A stretch of 58,657 nt of DNA from Lysobacterales bacterium (GTDB taxonomy: Bacteria > Pseudomonadota > Gammaproteobacteria > Xanthomonadales > SZUA-5): positions 1-58,657 of the forward strand of contig JALHRS010000036.1 in the NCBI GenBank assembly GCA_022841325.1, read 5' to 3'. This document shows positions 17,807 to 25,073 of the stretch, one piece after another; position 1 is the stretch's first letter, and the number at the start of each line of letters is the position of its first letter. Under the pieces are notes generated by a model, which did not search any database, was not told the origin of the DNA, and saw nothing but the letters and a program-made list of their open reading frames with translations. Both the position numbers and the translations under genes were made by a program.

Positions 17807-18651
17807 TTGATCGGAAAACAGAGCCGGTTGAAACAGTCGCGGCGCAATTGCGCCGTGGCTGTGGTGAGAGCGGAGCTTTCCGTGCCTACTCGGTTCCTGC
17901 CCGCCACGAAGGTATCCAGGCCCGGATTCGTACCGAAAAGCGCTTCAAACCCGGGCCGATCAGTCCCGGCTTCTGGCTGCTGATCACGCTGGCACTGCTG
18001 GCCGGCTGCGCACAGACCAGACACCACCGTGCCGATGGCATCGCCGAACAGGCAGCGCTGGGTCGCGGTGCCGAGGTGCTGCTGGTGGAGCCCGACATCG
18101 AGCTGACCGAGCTGCTGGGCTCGGGGGTGCAGCAGCCGCGCGCGGACTGGACCGAAGCCGCACGGGCACACGTCACCGATGCCCTGACCGAGGCCTTTTC
18201 CGCCCGCGGCGCGCAATTGACGCGCTATCACGAACCACAGGATCCGGCGCTGAAGGCCGATCAACGTCAGGCCATCCTGCTGCACGAAGCCGTGGGCATG
18301 AGCATCCTGCTGCATCGCCACTTCGGCGTGCGCCTGCCCTCCAAGGGCGAGAATTTCGACTGGACGCTGGGCCCTGCGGTGCGCAAGCTCGACCCCGACG
18401 CCCGCTACGCCCTGTTCGTGTTCATCCGCGACAGCTATGCCACCGACGGCCGCAAGGCACTGATGGCGCTGGGCATCCTGGTCGGCGCGGGAGTCTCTCT
18501 GGGACAGCAGATCGGCTTCGCCTCGCTGGTGGATCTGGATGATGGCCGGGTGGTCTGGTTCAACCTGCTGAACGCCCAGACCGGCGATCTGCGCCATCCC
18601 GCCGCCGCCGCGGAGTCGGTGGCGAAGCTGCTGGATGGGGTGCCGTTGTGA
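17803..18651 (+). CDS. Putative lipoprotein of unknown function
   Basis: Up to 282 residues. The longest frame starts with ATGA overlapping the previous stop. A lipobox-like LLAGC appears only at about residue 68, after the hydrophobic GFWLLITLALLAGC, so either the N terminus is unusually long or an alternative start (a TTG near 17850, for example) is used; the sequence does not settle this. The mature part is soluble with AEVLLVEPDIELTELL, GMSILLHRHF and a central ALMALGILVGAGVSLG segment, ending SLVDLDDGRVVWFNLL, a pattern seen in uncharacterised envelope lipoproteins. It is followed directly by the M48 peptidase (GTGA overlap), which suggests one operon of envelope proteins. Confidence 0.65.
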   Translation: MIDRKTEPVETVAAQLRRGCGESGAFRAYSVPARHEGIQARIRTEKRFKPGPISPGFWLLITLALLAGCAQTRHHRADGIAEQAALGRGAEVLLVEPDIELTELLGSGVQQPRADWTEAARAHVTDALTEAFSARGAQLTRYHEPQDPALKADQRQAILLHEAVGMSILLHRHFGVRLPSKGENFDWTLGPAVRKLDPDARYALFVFIRDSYATDGRKALMALGILVGAGVSLGQQIGFASLVDLDDGRVVWFNLLNAQTGDLRHPAAAAESVAKLLDGVPL

Positions 18652-19991
18652 ACGGGGCCCGGGGCAGGAAAAGACGGGACAAGGGGCAGGGGGCACGGGG
18701 CACGGGAAGAGCGACGTGTTCTGGAGCCTGGGTGCTCTTTGGAGGGCGCCGCGCCTGCGGCGCCGCTTTGGCCGTCAAGGCATCAGTAGCAAACAGCGGC
18801 CGCGCAGGCGCGCGGCCCTCCTCAGATCTGCGAGCTTACGGCTGTTCCCCTGCCCCCCGCCCCCTGCCCCGCTCCTTCTTCTCCCTGCTCCTCGCCACCC
18901 TGCTCCTCGCCGCCTGCGCGTCTGCACCCAGGGTCGAGCCACTGAAGCCTGCTGCAGCGCCAGTGGACAGCGCCAGCGATGAGGCTGGCCTGATCATGCA
19001 GATGGATCGCTACGAGGCTGAGCTGGCGCATTCGCCGGCTGTAGTGCGCGATCCGGCACTGAATCGCTATCTGAAGACGCTGACCTGCGAGGTGGCCGGC
19101 GACTATTGCCCGGAGATCAGGGTCTATCTGATCCGGCAACCCTATTTCAATGCGCAGATGGCGCCGAATGGCCTGTTGATCATCTGGACCGGATTGCTGC
19201 TGCGGGTCGAAGACGAGGCGCAGCTGGCAGCCGTCATCGGCCACGAAGTGGGCCACTATGTCGAACGCCATTCGCTCGCGCGCTGGCGCAAGCTCAAGTC
19301 CACCAGCAATCTGGCGCTGGCACTGCAGGTGCTGGGCGGCGGCGGGCTGATCGGTGCCGCCGCCAGCCTCGGCGCCTACAGCGGCTTGTTTGCCTTCAGT
19401 CGCGACCAGGAGCGGGAAGCTGACGACTACGGGCTCAAGCGCCTGCGCGAGCTCGGCTATGACGACCGCCGCGTGGGTGCGCTGTGGGCCGAGGTCTGGG
19501 AAGAAGAGCGGATGCGCGATCGCGAACTGCTGTCGTCGATCCTTGCCACCCATCCGGCCAGCGCAGAGCGCCGCAATCGATTGACCGAGGCCGCGCAAGG
19601 GCACAGCGAACGCCGCGACAGCGAGCGCTACTGGGCGGCCATCGAGCCGCAGCGAGCGCTCTGGCTGGAAGACGAAATCGGGCGCCGCCACTACTCGCAA
19701 TCCCAGGTGCTGATGGCGCGCCTGCGGGCCTTGCCGCAGGCATCAGCGGAAAGCGCCTACTTCACTGCGGAAATGTACCGTCGCCGCGGACAAGCCGGCG
19801 ATCTGGAACGCGCCCGCGACATCTATCAACAAGCCATCGCTGCCGGCGACGCTCCCGCGAGCAGCTGGCGCGGACTGGGACTGGTGCTGCGCCAGCTCGA
19901 CCAGCCCGACGCCGCCCGCGCCGCCTGGCGCGAGTACCTGAAACGGGCACCGGACGCCGAGGACAGGGCCATGATCGAGAGTTGGCTGTGA
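18648..19991 (+). CDS. M48-family metallopeptidase lipoprotein, 5' end altered by repeats
   Basis: The frame has 447 residues from a GTG overlapping the previous stop. The convincing protein begins near residue 68 with a signal helix and lipobox (FFSLLLATLLLAAC). The catalytic HEVGHYVERH motif (HExxH) lies near residue 197, with the third zinc ligand in READDYGLKRL, as in M48B periplasmic peptidases such as BepA/LoiP. The C-terminal part has TPR-like repeats (RDIYQQAIAAGDAP, WREYLKRAPDA). Such enzymes take part in outer-membrane protein quality control. About 65 codons before the signal peptide consist of dispersed repeat DNA and have no protein character; the true start is unclear because no ATG, GTG or TTG sits just before the signal helix. 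Confidence 0.85.
   Translation: MNGARGRKRRDKGQGARGTGRATCSGAWVLFGGRRACGAALAVKASVANSGRAGARPSSDLRAYGCSPAPRPLPRSFFSLLLATLLLAACASAPRVEPLKPAAAPVDSASDEAGLIMQMDRYEAELAHSPAVVRDPALNRYLKTLTCEVAGDYCPEIRVYLIRQPYFNAQMAPNGLLIIWTGLLLRVEDEAQLAAVIGHEVGHYVERHSLARWRKLKSTSNLALALQVLGGGGLIGAAASLGAYSGLFAFSRDQEREADDYGLKRLRELGYDDRRVGALWAEVWEEERMRDRELLSSILATHPASAERRNRLTEAAQGHSERRDSERYWAAIEPQRALWLEDEIGRRHYSQSQVLMARLRALPQASAESAYFTAEMYRRRGQAGDLERARDIYQQAIAAGDAPASSWRGLGLVLRQLDQPDAARAAWREYLKRAPDAEDRAMIESWL
18655..18870. repeat. Palindromic repeat cluster over the M48 gene start
   Basis: A G-rich arm (GGGGCAGGGGGCACGGGGCA and neighbours, 18660-18705) is answered by a C-rich arm (CTGCCCCCCGCCCCCTGCCC, near 18850-18870). Between them lie a GGAGGGCGCCGCGCC...GGCGCCGC hairpin (about 18740-18765) and a reverse copy of the GCGGCCGCGCAGGCGCGCGG family (18799-18828). 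The C-rich arm encodes the first residues of the signal peptide region of the M48 lipoprotein, so the element is inside the reading frame. Confidence 0.65.
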
Positions 19992-20542
19992 AATCGTTCA
20001 AGCTTGCCCTCGCCTGCCTGCTGCTGTCGGCCTGCTCTTCGCCGCTGGTGCAGCCCGGACCGCAGACGGTGGACGGGCTGCATCTGCGCACGCCGATTGC
20101 CTGGTCGGATCTGGGTCGCAGCGGACAGAGGCTGTGGACCCGCGACGGCATGCTGCTGAACGCACTGCGCATCTACACCGATATCGAGCCCGGCGAGCAT
20201 GTGTTCCGGGCGCGGCTGCGCGGCAAGAAGGACGAGGGCGCGCGCTTTCGGACCGGACTCAGCGAAATCGAGATCAGCGAGCTCATCGTCGAGGGATTGC
20301 GCGGCTCAGGCCTCAGCAATGTCGAGGCCCTGGAGCTGCGTCCGTCCACGCTCAATGGCCATCCCGGATTTCGGGCGGAACTGCGTTTCGACAACGCTTC
20401 GGGCCTGCACTATCGCGGCCTGCTGCTGGCCGAAGGCAGCGACGGCAGCCTGAGTTTTCTGATGTACACCGCGCCCGCCGAATTCTATTTCGAGCGCGAG
20501 CGCCCCAGCGTCGAGGCGATCTTCGACAGTCTTGCCCGTTGA
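19988..20542 (+). CDS. Putative lipoprotein of unknown function
   Basis: 184 residues from a GTG overlapping the M48 stop (GTGA), which begins a clean lipoprotein signal (KSFKLALACLLLSAC, Cys at about 16). The mature part has no named domain: LRTPIAWSDLGRSG, RIYTDIEPGEHVF, then SELIVEGLRGSGLSNVEAL, a beta-rich ending LSFLMYTAPAEFYFERERPSVEAIFDSL. The region resembles small outer-membrane lipoproteins of unknown role. By overlap with its neighbours it is the third gene of the 17803-20542 run, so the three lipoproteins are probably translated together. Confidence 0.75.
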   Translation: MKSFKLALACLLLSACSSPLVQPGPQTVDGLHLRTPIAWSDLGRSGQRLWTRDGMLLNALRIYTDIEPGEHVFRARLRGKKDEGARFRTGLSEIEISELIVEGLRGSGLSNVEALELRPSTLNGHPGFRAELRFDNASGLHYRGLLLAEGSDGSLSFLMYTAPAEFYFERERPSVEAIFDSLAR

Positions 20543-20727
20543 CGGTCAACGCCCGGACAGCGCTGCGCGCTTTCGGGCTACAACGGCTGCGGCTCTTTCC
20601 AACAACCGACAACCCGCAACCGGGAACCAGCCCTTCCTAGCCCGATGTGCCGCGCAGCGGCTCAGCGGGGCTCTGGTCGGTCTGACCTTGCAGCGAGCCT
20701 CGTCCCCTGCCCCGTGCCCCCTGCCCC
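20543..20727. repeat. Low-complexity CCCTGCCCC-type repeats between convergent genes
   Basis: This spacer holds CAACCGACAACCCGCAACCGG-like text near 20600-20630 and a heptamer-like C-rich tract (CCCCTGCCCCGTGCCCCCTG, about 20704-20730), in the same family as the tracts at 18.7, 27.3 and 41.5 kb. No gene seen. Confidence 0.5.
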
Positions 20728-21873
20728 TCAATGCGTCCGCTGGCGCCAGTGAGCGATCAGGATGCGCAGCCCCTGAATCCAGCGTCGCAGATAGGCCTTT
20801 GGAAGCTGCCAGCGATGCTGCAATCGATAGCGCTCGTACATGTAACGGGTGTCCGGAAACAGCTTGCGCCAGACCAGCGCCATGCGCGCGCCGAGTGGCA
20901 GCTTGCGCAGCGTCTCCCATTCGAAATATCCCCGCAGATGGGCCCGATCGACCTTGAAGACCTCGGACTCCGCCCAGTTCTGCAGGCTGGCCAGGAATTC
21001 CGGCGGCCATGCTGTGCCCAACAGACGCTGACTCGCCTGCATGGCCGCGAGCAAGGGACCGGCCAGCTGTCTGGACTCAGCCAGGCTGGCCAACTGGGCC
21101 CAGTCATCGGCATCCAGCAGCGGTTCGATGACGTGCAGGTCGAACAGCCAGACCAGTCGATCGCCCTGTCCGATCAACAGATTGGAAACCCGATGGATGG
21201 CGGCATGCAGCAGCGCGTGGACCTTGCCCAGACCTCGTCCACCTTCGGGCAACACCACCGAGGCGGCCAGCAATTCGGAAAATCCGAAGCACTCGGCAAA
21301 CACCGGGTGCGGACTCATGCGCCAATGCACGTCGACATGCCAGTCCGGCCCGATCGCCTGCGTTCGAGTCATGGTCAGCTCGTACTGCGGTCCGTTGGCG
21401 GCGGGCGCCTCGCCGACGTAGCCGAGTCCCAGCAGAATCTGTCGCGCCTGCTCGGCCACGCTGCGGTCGGCGAACAGCAGATCCAGATCGTCGCGCGCCC
21501 TCAGATAAGTGGCCGGGTAGGCCCATTGCGCCAGCGCCGCGCCCTTGAGCACCAGCAGCGGAACATCCGCTTGCGCCAATGCGCTCAGCACCCGTCGGCT
21601 TTCCTCCCTGCGCAGCATTTCCAGCGCGATGGCGCGCGCATGCAGCGGCGCCAGTGCCCTGGAAACTTCCGAAGCGGCACCATCGTTGGAATTCCCGGCG
21701 AGCCGCTGATACAACAGTGCCGCCACGCCCTCGGTCTCGGCGCAGTCGACGATCGGTACGACAGCGGCATCCACCAGCGGCAGCGGCTTGCCACCAGCCA
21801 GGACCGTGGCGATCCATAGACTGGCCGCTGCCGATCCGAATCCAGACTCGGACGCTGCCGGACTATCATTCAT
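20728..21873 (-). CDS. Uncharacterised nucleotidyltransferase (NTP_transf_5 family)
   Basis: 381 residues. The motif VLKGAALAQWAYPATYLRAR followed at once by DDLDLLFAD is the hallmark of the PF14907-type nucleotidyltransferase family: a Lys-Gly start and an Asp-x-Asp pair for metal binding. GPDWHVDVHWRMSP supplies the third acidic residue. The rest is helical. Family members occur next to PqqD-like proteins and asparagine-synthetase-like or lasso-peptide genes, and modify RiPP or glycan products in some of those clusters. Here it is divergently arranged with a PqqD-like gene only 8 bp away from start to start, and no precursor peptide or other tailoring gene is visible. The target is unknown. 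Confidence 0.85.
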   Translation of the reverse strand: MNDSPAASESGFGSAAASLWIATVLAGGKPLPLVDAAVVPIVDCAETEGVAALLYQRLAGNSNDGAASEVSRALAPLHARAIALEMLRREESRRVLSALAQADVPLLVLKGAALAQWAYPATYLRARDDLDLLFADRSVAEQARQILLGLGYVGEAPAANGPQYELTMTRTQAIGPDWHVDVHWRMSPHPVFAECFGFSELLAASVVLPEGGRGLGKVHALLHAAIHRVSNLLIGQGDRLVWLFDLHVIEPLLDADDWAQLASLAESRQLAGPLLAAMQASQRLLGTAWPPEFLASLQNWAESEVFKVDRAHLRGYFEWETLRKLPLGARMALVWRKLFPDTRYMYERYRLQHRWQLPKAYLRRWIQGLRILIAHWRQRTH

Positions 21874-21881
21874 ACAGCCCT

Positions 21882-22187
21882 ATGTCTCCCGATGCAGAAA
21901 TGGACCCGAACCAGACGATCACGGTCGCCAGCCATGTTACGTTCCAACAGGTGGGCGACGAAACGGTATTGCTGAACCTGGCTTCGGGTCAGTACTTTGG
22001 CCTGAACACCGTGGGCACCCGCATCTGGAAACTGTTGGCGGAAGGTCACAACCGCAGCCAGATCTGCCAGTCCATAGCCGCCGAATTCAGCGCGCCGATG
22101 GCAGATATCGAGCGCGACACCGACGCCCTGCTGACCGCGTTGCTGGACCATGGTCTGATCCAGCAGTCCACCGCCACACAGTCTTAG
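21882..22187 (+). CDS. PqqD-family peptide chaperone (RiPP recognition element)
   Basis: 101 residues from ATG 21882 (or 95 from ATG 21900; the second fits the family's usual start better). The PqqD/RRE pattern is plain: a winged-helix start SHVTFQQVGDETVLLNLASG, QYFGLNTVGTRIWKLLAEG, then helices with a DTDALLTALLDHGLI end. These domains bind leader peptides and present them to modifying enzymes, for example in PQQ, lasso-peptide and radical-SAM RiPP pathways. It is the divergent partner of the nucleotidyltransferase. No peptide precursor is adjacent, so this is an orphan RRE. Confidence 0.88.
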   Translation: MSPDAEMDPNQTITVASHVTFQQVGDETVLLNLASGQYFGLNTVGTRIWKLLAEGHNRSQICQSIAAEFSAPMADIERDTDALLTALLDHGLIQQSTATQS

Positions 22188-22223
22188 TTCTGGCCCGGGC
22201 CAAGCGCAGCGCGCGCCCAGGGC

Positions 22224-23633
22224 TCAGCGCTCGCGAACGCCGGGAATGCCTCCCCGAGTCAAGCTGAGTGGATCCAGCAGGCGGCGCAGTTCTTCCTCCG
22301 AGAGATCGGTGCTTTCCATGGCCACTTCCAGGATCGGACGACCCTCGGCGTAGGCGCGTTTGGCGATGGCGGCGCCGGCCTCGTAGCCGATCTCCGGATT
22401 CAGGGCCGTCACCAGAATCGGATTGCGTGCCAGGGCCTCGTCGATGCGGGTCTGGCGCAGCTTCAATCCCTGGATGCAGCGCTCCGCCAGCAGCGGCATG
22501 ACCGCACCAAGCAGGCTCAGGCTCTCCAGCAGGTTGCGGGCGATCAGCGGCAGCATCACGTTCAACTGAAAATTGCCGGACTGGCCGCCGATGGTGATGG
22601 CGGCATCGTTGCCGATGACCTGCGCCGCCACCATGCAGGCCGCTTCGGGAATCACCGGATTGACCTTGCCGGGCATGATCGATGAACCCGGCTGCAGGGC
22701 CGGCAGCTCGATTTCACCCAGACCCGCCAGCGGCCCGGAGTTCATCCAGCGCAGATCGTTGCTGATCTTCATCAGGGCGCAGGCCAGTGTCTTCAGCTGA
22801 CCCGAGAGTTCCACGCACTCATCCTTGGCAGCAATGCCTTCGAACAAATTCGGCGCAGATCGAAACTCGCTGCCGCTGATCCGGGTGAGTTCGGCGCAGA
22901 TCGACGCAGCAAAAGCCGGGTCGGCGTTGATGCCGGTACCGATCGCGGTGCCGCCGATCGGCAGCCGCCGCACCCGGCGCAGAGTATCGACCAGGCGCTG
23001 CTCGGCACTGCGCAGCTGCGCCGCCCAGCAGCCCAGCTCCTGGCCCACGGTCAGCGGCATCGCATCCATCAGATGGGTGCGCCCGGTCTTGGCGACCGCA
23101 CTGAATTCGGCCGCACGCTCCTCGATGGCGGCAGCCAACTGGCGCAGAGCCGGCAACAACTCGGACTCTGCCAGCAGGGTCGCGCCAATCTGGATAGCAG
23201 CGGGAATGACGTCGTTGGAGGACTGTCCCAGATTGACGTGATCGTTGGGATGAACCTCGACCCCGGCGCTGCGACTGGCTAGGGTGGCAATGACCTCATT
23301 GGCATTCATGTTGCTGGAAGTGCCCGAGCCGGTCTGGAAAACATCGACCGGAAACGCCTGGTCATGCTCGCCGGATGCCACCGCCATCGCTGCAGCCCTG
23401 ATCGCGTCGGCGCGCGCTGAATCGAGATGACCCAGACGCAGATTCACCGCTGCGGCGGCAGCCTTCACCAGCCCCAGGGCGCGAATGAAACTGCGGGGAA
23501 GCGGCTGCCCGCTGATCGGAAAGTTCTGGATCGCCCGCTGAGTCTGCGCGCCCCAGAGTGCCTCGGCCGGCACCTTGAGCTCGCCCATGGAATCGTGTTC
23601 GGTGCGAAAAACCGGATCGCTGCGGTCGCTCAT
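22224..23633 (-). CDS. fumC: Class II fumarate hydratase
   Basis: 469 residues, near the usual ~465. It interconverts fumarate and L-malate in the TCA cycle and works as a cytosolic homotetramer without iron-sulfur clusters. The signature GSSIMPGKVNP is present, together with TGSGTSSNMNANEVIA, the active-site histidine segment HPNDHVNLGQSSND and KTGRTHLMDAMP. The start at 23633 (MSDRSDP...FRTEHDSMGE) is chosen from the family's N terminus; the frame extends further upstream without similarity. It is the second minus-strand gene after the GST at 24398, with a repeat-rich spacer between, so co-transcription is uncertain. Confidence 0.96.
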   Translation of the reverse strand: MSDRSDPVFRTEHDSMGELKVPAEALWGAQTQRAIQNFPISGQPLPRSFIRALGLVKAAAAAVNLRLGHLDSARADAIRAAAMAVASGEHDQAFPVDVFQTGSGTSSNMNANEVIATLASRSAGVEVHPNDHVNLGQSSNDVIPAAIQIGATLLAESELLPALRQLAAAIEERAAEFSAVAKTGRTHLMDAMPLTVGQELGCWAAQLRSAEQRLVDTLRRVRRLPIGGTAIGTGINADPAFAASICAELTRISGSEFRSAPNLFEGIAAKDECVELSGQLKTLACALMKISNDLRWMNSGPLAGLGEIELPALQPGSSIMPGKVNPVIPEAACMVAAQVIGNDAAITIGGQSGNFQLNVMLPLIARNLLESLSLLGAVMPLLAERCIQGLKLRQTRIDEALARNPILVTALNPEIGYEAGAAIAKRAYAEGRPILEVAMESTDLSEEELRRLLDPLSLTRGGIPGVRER

Positions 23634-23643
23634 GGCTTGCCTT

Positions 23644-23776
23644 CCCGGAGTTTGGTAAGCCCCTAGCCTACCGCGACCGGTGCAAGACGCAGCCGTCACG
23701 TAGACCCTTCGGGTCAACGTGACCTACATCTCATGGCGCGCCCTCCCGAAGTTTGGTAGGCCCCTAGCCTACCGCG
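23644..23776. repeat. Duplicated hairpin and a GTCACGT hairpin between GST and fumC
   Basis: Two 32-bp direct copies (23644-23675 and 23745-23776) contain GGTAGGCCCCTAGCCTACC, a small hairpin. Between them, 23695-23723 is an imperfect palindrome GTCACGT-a-GACCC-ttc-GGGTC-a-ACGTGAC, present again, reverse-oriented, at 35848-35876. Perhaps a terminator or processing structure between the two genes. Confidence 0.65.
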
Positions 23777-23795
23777 CCAGGGGCACCCGGGACTC

Positions 23796-24398
23796 TCACT
23801 GCGCCATCGGCACATGCCCCGGCTGTGCGGCCACGCGCTGAAGCCAATCCTGCAGATGCGGATAAGCCGACAACTCGATGCCACCGTCGCCAGCCGCGTG
23901 GGTGTAGGCGTACAGGGCGATATCGGCCACCGTGTACTGCTGACCCGTCAGGAACGGCGTCTTTGCCAACTGTCGCTCCATCAGCGCCAGCGCCTCGTGC
24001 CCGCGAGCCTGCAGCCGCGGCAGATCGGCGCGGCGGGCGTGATCCGGCGGCAACCAGCGGCAGATGAAGCGCGCCACGGCGACATAGGGTTCGTGGCTGT
24101 ACTGCTCGAAGAACAGCCACTGCAGCACCTGCGCTCTTTGCCAGCTGTCGGTTGGCAGCAACGCACTGCCCTCGGCCAGGAAGCAGAGGATGGCATTGGA
24201 TTCGGCCAGATACTTGCCGGGCTCCAGCTCCAGCAGGGGTACTTTTCCGTTGGGATTGCGGGCCAGGAATTCGGGCGTGCGGGTTTCACCCGCCGCGCTG
24301 TTGATTTCGACCCAGCGATAGGCTCGTCCCAACTGCGCCAGCAGCAGCTGCACCTTGTAGCAGTTTCCCGAGGTCGCCATCCCATAGATCGTCAGCAC
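23796..24398 (-). CDS. Glutathione S-transferase
   Basis: 200 residues from a GTG at 24398, placed there because it begins the usual GST strand (LTIYGMATSGNCYKVQLLLAQLG); an upstream in-frame ATG would add an unlikely extension. GST-N: NPNGKVPLLEL with the cis-Pro, and LAESNAILCFLA with the Glu-Ser glutathione contact. GST-C: about 85-200, with FLTGQQYTVADIALYAY, the conserved N-capping box and Asp of the hydrophobic staple. Soluble, cytosolic, conjugating or binding glutathione; the class is not clear (similar to the bacterial GSTs with a Ser/Cys active site in SGNC). Confidence 0.9.
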   Translation of the reverse strand: MLTIYGMATSGNCYKVQLLLAQLGRAYRWVEINSAAGETRTPEFLARNPNGKVPLLELEPGKYLAESNAILCFLAEGSALLPTDSWQRAQVLQWLFFEQYSHEPYVAVARFICRWLPPDHARRADLPRLQARGHEALALMERQLAKTPFLTGQQYTVADIALYAYTHAAGDGGIELSAYPHLQDWLQRVAAQPGHVPMAQ

Positions 24399-24873
24399 GG
24401 CACAGCTCCGCAAACAGGGTGCCGCCGATGATGGACAGGGGAAACCCGGTCTGCAATCGAACACCATTGGTGGGTTCCTGGATTGTGTGGTCGCTGCGCT
24501 CCTCTGCGTCAACTCATTCCGTAAGTTGTTGATGCGTCATTGCGAGGAGCGCAGCGACGAAGCAATCCAGGGTATCGCCGCACGCCCCTGGATTGCTTCG
24601 CTACGCTCGCAATGACGCGGGGGTTCATCGCCTCTGGGCAGCGTCTGGCCCACACAGATGGCTGGCAATGACGCAGCAATGATCCTGGGGCTGGAATCAG
24701 GATGGGCTCGGCGAAACAGCCCCGCCGAGCCGCGGCCGCCGGCGCGAACATCCGCTGGCACTCACCCGAATCCGCGCGCGCCGGAGCCGCGCTACCTGCG
24801 GCCTCCCAGTTCCCATCTCCCACTTCTTGCCCTCCTGCCCTCCTGCCCTCGTGCCTCTCGCGTCCGTCACTCA
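24399..24873. repeat. Spacer with dispersed GCGTCATTGCGAGGA element, copy C, and C-rich tract
   Basis: The core at 24520-24680 reads CCGTAAGTTGTTGATGC, GTCATTGCGAGGAGCGC, GAAGCAATCCAG...CTGGATTGCTTC and then CTCGCAATGACGC, so both ends of the element are present. Further on there is a pyrimidine-rich tract (TTGCCCTCCTGCCCTCCTG, about 24825-24850) of the heptamer/octamer type. No gene seen in this stretch before the amylase gene. Confidence 0.7.
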
Positions 24874-24887
24874 TGAATACGTATGCA
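24874..24887. promoter_or_regulatory. Putative LacI-type operator upstream of the CGTase-like gene
   Basis: TGAATACGTATGCA is a palindrome with one mismatched pair and a central CG, the usual LacI-family operator form. It lies about 187 bp before the amylase start. The site at 45811-45824 upstream of the isoamylase gene reads TGAATACGTTTGCA on the minus strand, identical in 13 of 14 positions. No LacI-type regulator gene is in the window. Confidence 0.5.
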
Positions 24888-25073
24888 ACCGACTGTCACA
24901 GCGGGCGTTCAGGTTCTAGGCTGCGCATCACCGTCGTTGCACTCATCGACGCCGCCTTGAGAGGGGACGAGCCTGCGGGTTCGCTCATGCGGCTGCCTGT
25001 GCGTGCCTGAAACGAGGGTACCCGTGCGATCGCCGATCGCCGGTTCCTGTGCCTTCAGACTGGGGAGAGTTTG

